From the NCBI RefSeq assembly GCF_023343835.1, contig NW_026040159.1, positions 36,721 through 100,720 of the forward strand: a stretch of DNA of 64,000 nucleotides, read 5' to 3'. This DNA is from Lagopus muta. Taxonomy: Eukaryota; Chordata; Aves; Galliformes; Phasianidae. A program made the position numbers and the translations under genes. Positions 41,901-53,914 of this stretch are shown one piece after another. Positions within the stretch are counted from its first letter, which is position 1, and each line of letters starts with the position of its first letter. The notes beneath the pieces were generated by a model, which did no database searches, was not told where the DNA came from, and saw only the letters and a program-made list of their open reading frames with translations.

Positions 41901-44900
41901 ACACCCAGTTGGCCTCCAGCAACACACAGTTGGCCTCCAACAGCGTGCAACCGCTTGTCAACACCCAACTGGCCTCCAGCAACAACCAGTTGGCCTCCAG
42001 CAACAACCAGTTGGCCTCCAACAGTGTGCAGCCACTTGTCATCACTCAAGTGGCCTCCAGCAACACCCAGTTGGCCTCCAACAACAATCAGTTGGCCTCT
42101 GACAGCATGCAGCCACTTGTCGAGACCCAACTGGCCTCCAGCAACAACCAGATGGCCTCCAGCAACACCCAGTTGGCCTCCAGCAACACCCAGTTGGCCT
42201 CCAACAGCACCCAGTTGGCCTCCAGCAACACCCAGTTGGCATCCGACAGCGTGCAGCCACTTGTCATCACTCAACTGGCCTCCAGCAACACCCAGTTGGC
42301 CTCCAGCAACAACCAGTTGGCCTCCAACAGCGTGCAGCCACTTGTCAACACTCAAATGGCCTCCAGCAACACCCAGTTGGCCTCCAGCAACACCCAGTTG
42401 ACCTCCAGCAACACCCAGTTGGCCTCCAACAACAACCAGTTTGCATCCAACAGCGTGCAGCCGCTTGTCAACACCCAACTGGCCTCCAGCAACACCCAGT
42501 TGGCCTCCAACAGCAACCAGTTGGCCTCCAGCAACACCCAGTTGGCCTCCAGCAACACCCAGTTGGCCTCCAACAGCGTGCAGCCACTTGTCATCACTCA
42601 AGTGGCCTCCAGCAACACCCAGTTGGCCTCCAACAACAATCAGTTGGCCTCCAACAGCGTGCAGCCACTTGTCAACACCCAGTTGGCCACCAGCAACACC
42701 CAGTTGGCCTCAAGAACAACCAGTTGGCCTCCAGCAACAACCAGCTTGGCCTCCAACAGCGTGCAACCGCTTCTTAACACCCAGTTGGCCTCCAGCAACA
42801 ACCAGTTGGCTTCCAACAGTGTGCAGCCACTTGTCATCACCCAACTGGCCTCCAGCAACACCCAGATGGCATCCAAGAACACCCAGTTGGCCTCCAACAA
42901 CAACCAGTCGCATCCAACAGCGTGCAACCGCTTGTCGACTCTCATCTGGCCTCCAGCAACACCCAGTTGGCCTCCAGCAACACCCAGTTGGCCTCCAGCA
43001 ACACCCAGTTGGCTCCAACAGCGTGCAGCCACTTGTCGACACCCAACTGGCCTCCAGCAACACCCAGATTGCATCCAACAGTGTGCAACCGCTTGTCGAC
43101 ACTCAGTTGGACTCCAGCAACACCCAGCTGATGGCCAACAACACCCAACCAAGTTCCAGCAACACCCAACTGATCTCCAACACCCAACTGATCTCCAACA
43201 CCCAACTGATGGCCAATGACACCCAACTGAAGGCCAACAACACCCAACCAACTTCTAACTACACCCAACTGATCTCCAGTACCCAACTGATGGCAACCAA
43301 CACCCAGCTGATGGCCACCAACACCCAACTGATGGCCAACAACACCCAACCAGGTTCTAACACCACCCAACTGATCTCCAGTACCCAACTGATGGCAACC
43401 AACACCCAACTGATGGCCGACAACACCCAACTGACTTCTAACAACACCCAACTGATCTCCAACACCCAGCTGATGGCCACCAACACCCAACCAAGTTCCA
43501 ACAACACCCAACCACCTTCTGACAGCACCCAACCGATCTCCAACACCCAGCTGATGGCCACCAACACCCAGCTGATGGCCACCAACACCCAACCAAGTTC
43601 CAACAACACCCAACCAACTTCTAACAACACCCAACTGATCTCCAACACCCAACTGATGGCCAACAACACCCAGCTGATGGCCAACAGCACCCAACCAACT
43701 TCTAACAACACCCAACTGATCTCCAACACCCAACTGATGGCCACCAACACCCAACCAACTTCTAACAACACCCAACTGATCTCCAACACCCAACTGATGG
43801 CCACCAACACCCAACCAACTTCTAACAACACCCAACTGATCTCCAACACCCAACTGATGGCCAACAACACCCAACCAACTTCTAACAACACCCAACTGAT
43901 CTCCAGCACCCAGCTGATGGCCACCAACACCCAACTGATGGCCAACAGCACCCAACCAACTTCTAACAACACCCAACTGATCTCCAACACCCAACTGATG
44001 GCCAACAACACCCAGCTGATGGCCACCAACACCCAACCAAGTTCCAGCAACACCCAACTGATCTCCAACACCCAGCTGATGGCCACCAACACCCAACTGA
44101 AGGCCCACAACATCCAACTGATCTCCAACACCCAACTGAAGGCCGCCAACACCCAGCTGATGGCCAACGACACCGAACCAACTTCTAACAACACCCAACT
44201 GATCTCCAACACCCAACTGATGGCCAACAACACCCAACTGATGGCCACCAACACCCAACCAAGTTCCAGCAACACCCAACTGATCTCCAACACCCAACTG
44301 AAGGCCAACGACACCGAACCAACTTCTAACAACACCCAACTGATCTCCAACACCCAACTGATGGCCAACAACACCCAACCAACTTCCAGCAACACCCAAC
44401 TGATCTCCAACACCCAACTGATGGCCAACGACACCCAACTGACTTCTAACAACACTCAACTGATCTCCAACACCCAACTGAAGGCCAACGACACCCAACC
44501 AAGTTACAACACCTCCCAACTGATGTCCAACTCCCAACTGATGGCCAACAACACCCAACTGATGGCCAACAACACCCAGCTGATGGCCAATGACACCCAA
44601 CCAACTTCTAAGAACACCCAACTGATTTCCAGCACCCAACCAACTTCCAGCAACACCCAACCGATCTCCAACACCCAACTGAAGGCCACCAACACCCAGC
44701 TGATGGCCAACAGCACCCAACCAAGTTCCACCAACACCCAGCTGATCTCCAACACCCAACTGAAGGCCAACGACACCCAACTGACTTCTAACAACACCCA
44801 ACTGATCTCCAACACCCAGCTGATGGCCACCAACACCCAACCAGGTTCTAACACCACCCAACCGATCTCCAACACCCAACTGATGGCCACCAACACCCAA

Positions 44901-47159
44901 CCAAGTTCCAACAACACCCAGCTGATCTCCAACACCCAATTGAAGGCCAGTGACACCCAACCAACTTCTAACAACACCCAACTGATCTCCAACACCCAAC
45001 TGAAGGCCACCAACACCCAACTGATGGCCACCAACACCCAACCAACTTCTAACAACACCAAACTGATCTCCAACACCCAACTGATGGCCAACAACACCCA
45101 ACTGATCTCCAACTCCCAACTGATGGCCACCAACACCCAACTGATGGCCAACAACACCCAACCAAGTTCCAACAACACCCAACTGATCTCCAACACCCAA
45201 CTGATGGCCAACAACACCCAACTGATGGCCAACAACACCCAACCAAGTTCCAACAACACCCAACTGATCTCCAACACCCAACTGATGGCCAACAACACCC
45301 AACCAACTTCTAGCAACACCCAACTGATCTCCAACACCCAACTGATGGCCACCAACACCCAGCTGATGGCCAACAGCACCCAACCAACTTCTAACAACAC
45401 CCAACTGATCTCCAACACCCAACTGATGGCCAACAACACCCAACCAATTTCCAGCAACTCCCAACCGATCTCCAACACCCAACTGATGGCCACCAACACC
45501 CAGCTGATGGCCAACAACACCCAACTGGTGGCCACCAACACCCAACTGACTTCTAACAACACCCAACCGAAGGCCAACACCCAACTGATGGCCAACGACA
45601 CCCAACCAAGTTCCAGCAACACCCAACTGATCTCCAACACCCAACTGAAGGCCACCAACACCCAGCTGATGGCCAACAGCACCCAACTGATGGCCAACAA
45701 CACCCAACTGAAGGCCAATGACACCCAACCAACTTCCAGCAACACCCAACTGATCTCCAACACCCAACTGGTGGCCACCAACACCCAACTGATGGCCACC
45801 GACACCCAACCCAATTCTAACAACACCCAACTGATCTTCAATACCCAACTGAAGGCCAACAACACCCAACTGATGGCCAACAATGCCCAACCAAGTTCCA
45901 ACAACATCCAACCAACTTCTAACAACACCCAACTGATCTCCAACACCCAACTGAAGGCCAACAACACCCAACCAGGTTCTAACAGCACCCAACCGATCTC
46001 CAGCACCCAACTGATGGCCACCAACACCCAACTGACTTCTAACAACACCCAACTGATCTCCAACACCCAACTGAAGGCCAACAACACCCAACTGATGGCC
46101 AACAGCACCCAACCAAGTTCCACCAACACCCAACTGATCTCCAACACCCAACTGAAGGCCAACGACACCCAACTGAAGGCCAACGACACCCAACTGATGG
46201 CCAACAACACCCAACCAAGTTACAACACCACCCAACTGATCTCCAACACCCAACTGATGGCAACCAACACCCAACTGATGGCCACCAACACCCAACCAAC
46301 TTCTAACAACACCCAACTGATCTCCAACACCCAACTGCTGGCCAATGACACCCAACCGACTTCTAACAACACCCAACTGATCTCCAACACCCAACTGAAG
46401 GCCAACAACACCCAACTGATGGCCACCAACACCCAACCAACTTCCAGCAACACCCAACTGATGGCCACCAACACCCAACTGATGGCCAACGACACCCAAC
46501 CCACTTCCAGCACCCCCCAACTGCTGCCTGCCCCCATCCAACCCCTCCCCACCACCACCCTCCTCCTGCTGAAGACATCCGACCTCCAACCGAGGCCGGG
46601 TGACGAAAACCCCCTTCCATCCCAACCCCCCAAACCCAGGACCACCGGTTGGGCTCTGTTGGGCACCCCCCCAAATCTGTGGGTCCCTTCCATTTCAGAA
46701 AGCTCCCAAGAGCCCCAGGTGGTGACAAAATCCCCCCCAACCACGACAACGACAGGCGGAGGAACCCGAATCCAATGCCCTGTGTGCCGTCGGGTGTTGA
46801 GCTGCCAACGGGGGTCCAGGTCTCATTTTGGGGGTCACGTCCCCCTTCCGGTGTCGGGTTTGTGGGAGGGGGTTCACAAGTCGGGGTCACCTGAGAGCTC
46901 ATTTTGGGGGTCACCGAGGGGTCGACCCGAATGCCTGTAGTTTTGGGGATGGTTTGGGGTCGCAACAACAACAACGGGGTTATTTGGGGAGGGGGGGGCT
47001 GTTGCTGCTGCCCCAAGAGGAGGGGGAACAACGGAACCAGGAGGAAGAGGAGGAGGATGGAGAGGAAGAGGCGGAGCCCCGAGTGATGGGGGGGGGACCC
47101 CCGAAGGAGGAAGAGGAGGAAGAGGGGAGGAAGGCGGAGAGGAGGGGACGAGAGGGGAG
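38921..47159 (+). CDS. SALL2: SALL2 exon 2, with giant heptad-repeat linker and frameshifts
   Basis: Core of a spalt-type C2H2 transcription factor. In order: [16 protein letters not shown] then a Ser tract (38968-39270); Q-rich dimerisation region [28 protein letters not shown] (39374-39457); [13 protein letters not shown], matching the family motif KPLLPLFSPIKP; zinc-finger pair 1 (39742-39896: HECGFC...[14 protein letters not shown]...[16 protein letters not shown]); about 2,190 residues of heptads; zinc-finger pair 2 (46772-46910: [12 protein letters not shown]...[20 protein letters not shown]); Gln run and Glu-rich acidic region to 47159. The second pair is closer to SALL2 than to SALL1/3/4. 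Pieces lie in different frames, with shifts in homopolymers near 39340, 39530, 39600-39730, 40090, 40306, 41308, 42712, 42745, 42908, 43012 and 46830. Read literally from finger pair 1 the frame stops at 43217-43219. The third central finger, the N-terminal C2HC finger and the C-terminal pair were not found. Annotated as a gene because the domains are conserved; decay is the alternative. Confidence 0.8.
38968..39275 (+). repeat. TCTTCC hexamer tract coding poly-Ser
   Basis: About 300 bp of TCC/TCT codons in the frame set by exon 1. All-pyrimidine strand, so capable of triplex (H-DNA) structure and prone to length change. Vertebrate SALL proteins do carry Ser runs, but much shorter. Poly-Glu, Lys-Arg, Leu-Phe and Leu-Pro frames here are shadows. 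Confidence 0.85.
39941..46510 (+). repeat. SALL2: 21-bp coding minisatellite inside SALL2
   Basis: Roughly 310 units of 21 bp. Part A (39941-43115): CAGTTGGCCTCCAGCAACACC, coding QLASSNT or QLASNST, interrupted regularly by a SVQPLVNT segment. Part B (43120-46510): CAACTGATGGCCAACAACACC, coding a higher-order 20-residue unit QLMANNT + QPTSNNT + QLISNT. Part A has almost no stop in any of six frames; part B has TGA in the other forward frames. It replaces the linker between the two zinc-finger pairs, about 200-300 residues in mammals. Confidence 0.9.
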
Positions 47160-50100
47160 GTATGGAAGGGGGGGGGGGGGGGGTCGTTTTTGGGGTGGTT
47201 TTGGTGGATTTTGGGGGGGGTGGGGGGTCGATTTTGGGGTGGTTTTGGTGGATTTAAAGGGTTTTGGGGGGGGATGGGGGTCGATTTTGGGGGGGTGGGG
47301 GTCGATTTTGGGGTGGTTTTGAGAGATTTAAGGGATTTTGGGGGGGGTTTTGGGGGCTGGGGGGTCGTTTTTGGGGTGGTTTTGGTGGATTTAAGGGGTT
47401 TTATTGGGGGTGGGGGTCATTTTGGGGGTGATTTTGATGCATTTAAGGGGTTTTTGGGGGGGGATGGGGGTCGTTTTTTGGGGTGGTTTTGGTGGATTTT
47501 GGGGGATGGGGGGGTCGATTTTGGGGTGGTTTTGATGCATTTAAGGGGTTTTTGGGGGGGATGGGTCGTTTTTGGGGTCATTTTGGGAGATTTTTGGGGG
47601 GTGGGGGTCGTTTTTGGGGTGGTTTTGATGCATTTAAGGGGTTTTTGGGGGGGGTGGGGGTCGTTTTTGGGTTGGTTTTGGTGGATTTTGGGGGGGTAGG
47701 GGTCGATTTTGGGGTGATTTTGATGCATTTAAGAGGTTTTGGGGGGTATTTTGGGGGTGGGGGTCGATTTTGGGGTGGTTTTGGTGGATTTTGGGGGGTG
47801 GGGGTCGATTTTGGGGATGATCTTGGGAGATTTAAGGGGATTTTGGGGGGTAGGGGGTCGATTTTGGGGTGGTTTTGATGCATTTAAGGGGTTTTGGGGT
47901 TTTTTGGGGGGGGCTCAGGGTCGATTTTGAGGTGGTTTGGGCAGATTTTGGGGGGTGGGGGTCGATTTTTGGGTGATTTTGATGCATTTAAGGGGTTTGG
48001 GGGGGGATGGGGTCATTTTTGGGGTGATTTTGGTGGATTTTGGGGGGTGGGGGGTCATTTTTGGGGAGATTTTGGGGGATTTAAGGGATTTTGGGGGGTA
48101 TTTTGGGGGTGGGGGTCGTTTTTGGGGTGATTTTGGTGCATTTAAGGGGTTTTGGGGGGGGGATGGGGTCATTTTTGGGTTGGTTTTGGTGGATTTTGGG
48201 GGGGTGGGGGACGATTTTGGGGTGGTTTTGGGAGATTTAAGGGGTTTTGGGTTTTTTTGGGGGGGTGGGGGGTCGTTTTTGGGGTGGTTTTGGTGGATTT
48301 AAGGGGTTTTTGGGGGGTGGGGGGGTCGATTTTGCATGATTTTGGGGGATTTAAGAGGTTTTTGGGGGGCTGGGGTCGATTTTGGGGTGGTTTTGATGCA
48401 TTTAAGGGGTTTTTGGGGGGGGATGGGGTCATTTTTGGGGTGGTTTTGGGAGATATTGGGGGGTGGGGGTCGATTTTGGGGTGGTTTTGGTGGATTTAAG
48501 GGATTTTAGGGGGGCTGGGGTCGTTTTTGGGGTGGTTTTGATGCATTTAAGGGGTTTTTGGGGGGGGATTGGGGTCGTTTTTGGGGTGGTTTTGGGGGAT
48601 GTTGGGGGGTGGGGGGTCGTTTTTGGGGTGATTTTGATGCATTTAAGGGGTTTGGGGGGGGGTGGGGGTCGTTTTTGGGGTGGTTTTGGTGGATATTGGG
48701 GGTGGGGGGTCGATTTTGGGGTGATTTTGGGAGATTTAAGGGGATTTTGGGGGGTAGGGGGTCGATTTTGGGGTGGTTTTGATGCATTTAAGGGGTTTTT
48801 GGGGGGTGGGGGGTCGATTTTGGGGTCATTTTGATGCATTTTAGGTTTTTGGGGGGGGATGGGGGTCGTTTTTGGGGTGGTTTTGGTGGATTTTGGGGGG
48901 GTTGGGAGTCGTTTTTGGGGTGATTTTGATGCATTTAAGGGGGTTTTGGTTGGTGGGGGGGGTCGATTTTGGGGTGATTTTGGTGGATTTAAGGGGTTTT
49001 ATTGGGGGTGGGGGTCGTTTTTGGGGTGGTTTTGATGCATTTAAGGGGTTTTTGGGGTTTTTTTGAGGGTGGGGGGTCGATTTTGGGGTGGTTTTGGTGG
49101 ATTTTGGGGGGTGGGGGGGTCGATTTTGGGGTGACATTGATGCATTTAAGGGGTTTTGGGGTTTTTTTGGGGGGGTCAGGGTCGATTTTGGGGTGGTTTG
49201 GGCAGATTTTGGGGGGTGGGGGTCGATTTTTGGGTGGTTTTTGATGCATTTAAGGGGTTTTTGGGGGGGATGGGGGTCGTTTTTGGGGTGGTTTTGGTGG
49301 ATTTTGGGGGATGGGGGGTCGTTTTTGGGGTGATTTTGATGCATTTAAGGGGTTTTTGGGGGGTGGGGGGTCGATTTTGGGGTGATTTTGATGCATTTAA
49401 GGGTTTTGGGGGGGATGGGGGTCGTTTTTGGGGTGATTTTGGTGGATTTAAGGGGTTTTTGGGGGGGGATGGGGGTCGATTTTGGATGATTTTGGTAGAT
49501 TTTAGGATTTTTGGGGGGCTGGGGTCGTTTTTGGGGTGATTTTGATGCATTTAAGGGGTTTTAGGGGGGTGGGGGTCGTTTTGGGGTGATTTTGAGAGAT
49601 ATTGGGGAGTGGGGGGGTCGTTTTTGGGGTGGTTTTGGAGATTTTTGGGGGTGGGGGTCATTTTTGGGGTGGTTTTGGTGTATTTAAGAGGTTTGGGGGG
49701 GGCTGGGGTCGATTTTGGGGTGGTTTTGATGCATTTAAGGGGTTTTATTGGGGGTGGGGGGTCGTTTTTGGGGTGGTTTTGGTGGATTTTGGGGGGTGGG
49801 GGGTCGATTTTGGGGTGGTTTTGGGAGATATTGCGGGGGTGGGGGTCGATTTTGGGGTGGGTTTTGGTGGATTTAAGGGGTTTTTAGGGGGGCTGGGGTC
49901 GATTTTGGGGTGGTTTTGGGAGATTTAAGGGGTTTTAGGGGGTATTTTGGGGGTGGGGGTCGATTTTGGGGTGGTTTTGATGCATTTAAGGGGTTTTTGG
50001 GGGGGATGGGGGTCGTTTATGGGGTGATTTTGGTGGATTTAAGGGGTTTTTTAGGGGGCTGGGGTCGTTTTTGGGGTGATTTTGATGCATTTAAGGGGTT

Positions 50101-50766
50101 TTTGGGGGGTGGGGGTCGTTTTTGGGGTGATTTTGAGAGATATTGGGGAGTTGGGGGGGTCGTTTTTGGGTGGTTTTGGTGGATTTTGGGGGGTGGGGGT
50201 CGATTTTGGGTGGTTTTGGTGGATTTAAGGGGCTTTGGGGGGTATTTGGGGGGTGGGGGTCGTTTTTGGGGTGGTTTGGGCAGATTTTGGGGGGTGGGGG
50301 GTCGAATTTTGGGTGATTTTGATGCATTTAAGGGGTTTTGGGGGGGGATGGGGGTCATTTTTGGGGTGGTTTTGGTGGATTTTGGGGGGTGGGGGTCGAT
50401 TTTGGGGTGGTTTTGGGAGATTTAAGGGGTTTTGGGGGGTATTTTGGGGGGTGGGGGTCGTTTTTGTGGTGATTTTGGGAGATTTTTGGGGGTGGGGGTC
50501 ATTTTTGGGGTGGTTTTGGTGGATTTAAGGGGTTTTTGGGGTGTGGGGGGGTCGATTTTGGATGATTTTGGGGGAATTTAAGAGGTTTTTGGGGGGATGG
50601 GGGTCGTTTTTTGGGGTGGTTTTGGTGGATTTTGGGGGGTGGGGGGTCCGATTTTGGGGTGATTTTGATGCATTTACGGGGTTTTTGGGGGGGATGGGGG
50701 CAGATTTGGGGTCTCCTGCCCCCAAATTTGGGGGGTGCTGACCACCCCCCCCCCCCCCTTTTTCAG
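47160..50766 (+). repeat. SALL2: SALL2 intron 2, G-rich minisatellite
   Basis: Donor GGAG|GTATGG; acceptor CCCCCCCCTTTTTCAG. Almost all of it is a ~50-60-bp unit of the type TTTTGGGGTGGTTTTGATGC followed by ATTTAAGGGGTTTTTGGGGG, with GGTCGATTTTGGGG. The + strand is strongly G-rich, favouring G-quadruplexes and R-loops. No gene inside. Confidence 0.85.
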
Positions 50767-50847
50767 TCCTCCAAGGGATGCAAGGAGGGGAGCAGACGAC
50801 ACCGACCCCCCCCCCAAAAAACAGGGGAAGGGGGGAGAAGTAGAGAG
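50767..50847 (+). CDS. SALL2: Candidate SALL2 exon 3
   Basis: An 81-bp non-repetitive island with a good acceptor (CCCTTTTTCAG) and donor (GAGAG|GTGAGG). Joined in phase 2 to exon 2 it reads SPPRDARRGADDTDPPP and KKQGKGGEVER with no stop. No zinc finger or known SALL2 motif is present. Mammalian SALL2 has no such exon, so the call rests on splice sites and the sharp loss of repeat only. Confidence 0.4.
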
Positions 50848-53708
50848 GTGAGGACCCCCCAAAATTGGGGGGGATTTGGGGTTTTTGGGGGGGTTTGGGG
50901 GGGAGTTGGGGGGGATTTGGGTTTTTTGGGGGGGTTATGGGGGGTTTGGGGGGGGATTTGGGGGGGTTTGGGGGGGGATTTGGGGTTTTTGGGGGGGGGG
51001 TTGGGGGGGATTTGGGGTTTATGGGGGGGATATGGGGGGATTTCGGGGCTTTGGGGGGGGTTATGGGGGGGATTTGGGGTTTTTGGGGGGCTTTGGGGGG
51101 GATTTGGGGTGGGTTTGGGGGGGATATGGGGGGATTTGGGGGGGTTTGGGGGGTTTTGGGGGGATTTGGGGGGGGTGGGGGGGATTTGGGGTGGGTTTTG
51201 GGGGGGGATTTGGGGCTTTTGAGGGGGTTATGGGGGGGTTTGGGGGGGATTTGGGGTTTGGGGGGATTTGGGGTTTGGGGGGGGGTTGGGGGGGAGTTGG
51301 GGGGATTTGGGGTTTTTGGAGGGGGATATGGGGGGATTTGGGGGGGTTTGGGGGGGATTTGGGGTTTTGGGGGGATTTGGGGTTTTGGGGGGGATTTGGG
51401 GGGGAGTTGGGGGGGTTTGGGTTTTTTGGGGGGGTTATGGGGGGATTTGGGGGGGTTTTGGGGGGATTTGGGTTTTTTTTTGGGGGGTTATGGGGGGATT
51501 GGGGGGAAGTTGGGGGATTTGGGGTTTTTGGGGGGGGATATGGGGGGATTTGGGGGGGTTCTGGGGGGGTTTTGGGGGGATTTAGGGGGGGGAGTTGGGG
51601 GGATTTGGGGTTTATGGGGGGGGATATGGGGGGATTTGGGGAGTTTTGGGGTGGGTTTGGGTGGGATTTGGGGTTTTGGGGGGGGGTTGGGGGTTTTGGG
51701 GGGGTTATGGGGGCATTTGGGTGTTTTTTTGGGGGGGGATTGGGGGGATTTGGGGTTTTTGGGGGGGGGTATGGGGGATTTGAGGGGTTCTGGGGGGGTT
51801 TTGGGGGGTTTTGGGGGGGTTGGGGGTTTTTGGGGGGGTTTTGGGGGGCTTTGGGGGGTTTCTGGGGGGGTTTTGGGGGGTGTTTGGGGTTTTTAGGGGG
51901 GATTTGGGTGCTTTTTTGGGGGGGATAAGGGGGGATTTGGGGGGGTTTGGGGGGGATTTGGGGTTTTTAGGTGGGTTATGGGGGGGGTTGGGGGGGTTTG
52001 GGGGGGGGGTTGGGGGGGGTTTGGGGGGGATTTGTTTTTTTTGGGGGGGTTATGGGGGGATTGGGGGGGGAGTTGGGGGGATTTGGGGTTTATGGGGGGG
52101 ATATGGGGGGATTTGGGGGCATTTAGGGGGGGTTTGGGGGGGATTTGGGGGGATTTAGGGGGGGGTTGGGGGGGATTTGGGATTTTGGGGGGGATTTGGG
52201 TGGGTGTGGGGGGGTTTTGGGGGGGGTTTGGGGGGGGATTTGGGGTTTGGGGGGGGGTTGGGGGGTTCTGGGGGGGATTTGGGGGGGTTTGGGGTTTTGG
52301 GGGGGATATGGGGGGTTTTGGGGGGGGGTTGGGGGGGAGTTGGGGGGATTTGGGGTTTTGGGGGGGGTTGGGGGTTTTTAGTGGGGTTATGGGGGGATTG
52401 GGGGGGAGTTGGGGGGATTTGGGGTTTATGGGGGGGGATATGGGGGGATTTGGGGAGTTTTGGGGTGGGTTTGGGGGGGATTTGGGGTTTTGGGGGGATT
52501 TGGGGTTTATGGGGGGGGATATGGGGGGTTTTGGGGGGGGTTGGGGGGATCTGGGGGGATTTTGGGGGGTTTTTGGGGTGGGTTTTGGGGGGATTTGGGG
52601 TTTTTTGGGGGAGTTGGGGGGTTTTGGGGGGGTTTTGGGGGGGATTTGGGTTTTTTTTGGGGGGTTTGGGGGGGATTTGAGGGGATTTGGGGTTTTTGGG
52701 GGGCATTGGGGGGTTTTTGGGGGTGGGTTTGGGGGATTTGGGGTTTTGGGGGAGGGTTGGGGGCATTTGGGTGTTTTTTGGGGGGGGGTTGTGGGGATTT
52801 GGGGTTTTTGGGGGGGGATATGGGGGGATTTGGGGGGGGTTGGGGTTTTGGGGGGTTTTTGGGGGGGTTATGGGGGGATTGGGGGGGGTTGGGGGGATTT
52901 GGGGTTTTTGGGGGGGATATGGGGGGATTTGGGGGGGCTTGAGGGGATTTGGGGTTTGGGGGGGGTTGGAGGGTTCTGGGGGGGTTTTGGGGGGTTTTGG
53001 GGGGGGGTTGGGGGGGATTTGGGGGAGTTTGGGGTTTTTTGGGGGGGATATGGGGGGATTTGGGGGGATTTGGGGGGGGTTTGGGGGGTTTTTGGGGTGG
53101 GTTTGGGGGGATTTCGGGTTTTTGGGGGGGTGTGAGGTTTTGGGGGGTTTTTGGGGGGGATTGGGGGGGGTTTGGGGTTTTTGGGGGGGGGTTGGGGGGT
53201 TTTGGGGTTTCTAGGTGGGTTATGGGGGGGGTTTTGGGGTGGGTTTGGGGGCATTTGGGGTTTTTAGGGGGTTATGGGGGATTTTAGATGGGTTATGGGG
53301 GGTTTTGGGGGTGAGTTTGGGGGGTATTTGGGGTTTTTTTGGGGGTTTTGAGGGGGATATGGGAGCCTCAAAGGGATTTTGGGGTGAATTTATGGGGTTT
53401 TTGGGGTTCCTGGGGATCAAAGATGGGATTTTTATGGGGTTTTTAATGGGATTTGGGGTTTTTTGGGGGGGTTTGGGGTTTTTTGGGGGTATTTTGGGGT
53501 ATTTTGGGGTTTTTAGGGGGGGATATGGGAGCCTCAAAGGGATTTTGGGGTGAATTTATGGGGTTTTGGGGTTTCTGGGGATCAAAGATGGGATTTTTTA
53601 TGGGGTTTGGGGGGATTTTGGGGGAGAATCGAAGCAATTTGGGGTCCTTTCACCCATTTTAAGGCCATTTTGGGGCCTCTTCCTCCGCACCCCTTTTTCC
53701 CCCCACAG
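50848..53708 (+). repeat. SALL2: SALL2 intron 3, G-rich minisatellite
   Basis: Tandem GGGGGGATTTGGGGTTTTTG units with GGGGATATGGGGGGATTTGG variants to about 53330, then a larger ~190-bp duplication (GGGAGCCTCAAAGGGATTTT at 53361 and 53528). Gly/Phe/Trp-rich and Pro-rich frames across it are not genes. Confidence 0.85.
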
Positions 53709-53724
53709 GAACACCGAAAACTGA
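53709..53724 (+). CDS. SALL2: Candidate SALL2 terminal exon (end of coding)
   Basis: After a clean acceptor (TTTCCCCCCACAG), the phase carried from 50847 gives R-N-T-E-N and TGA at 53722-53724. The non-repetitive sequence then continues as a possible 3' UTR to an ATTAAA signal at 53828. Consistent phases across three junctions are mild support only; the exon could be untranslated or belong to no transcript. Confidence 0.3.
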
Positions 53725-53860
53725 AGGGATTTAAAACACCCAAATTCGGAGGGTTTCACCCCAAAATCCTCCCCCCCCCCCCCCCCCAATTTAACTCCCA
53801 TAGCGTAGAGCGGAGGCTCCCCCCGCAATTAAAGCAATTTAATGACCGTTTTTTCGCCTT
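53725..53860 (+). other. SALL2: Possible SALL2 3' UTR with ATTAAA signal
   Basis: ATTAAA at about 53828-53833, a common variant poly(A) signal, followed by GCAATTTAATGACCG and a T-rich stretch. If real, SALL2 ends about 400 bp before the METTL3 start codon. Confidence 0.35.
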
Positions 53861-53914
53861 TTGTCGTTTAATTTTGGGGGTCAAAGCGGCCCCCCCCCCC
53901 CCCCCCCCCATCAC

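Noticed and set aside
40081-46745. Minus-strand proteins ([14 protein letters not shown] and ISWVLEI types) of up to 1,200 residues
   Set aside because: Antisense reading of the SALL2 minisatellite; no promoter or domain, and the plus strand holds the conserved fingers.
50865-53290. Gly-Phe-Trp-rich or Pro-Lys-Ser-rich proteins in SALL2 introns 2-3
   Set aside because: Translations of G-rich minisatellite in intron context.
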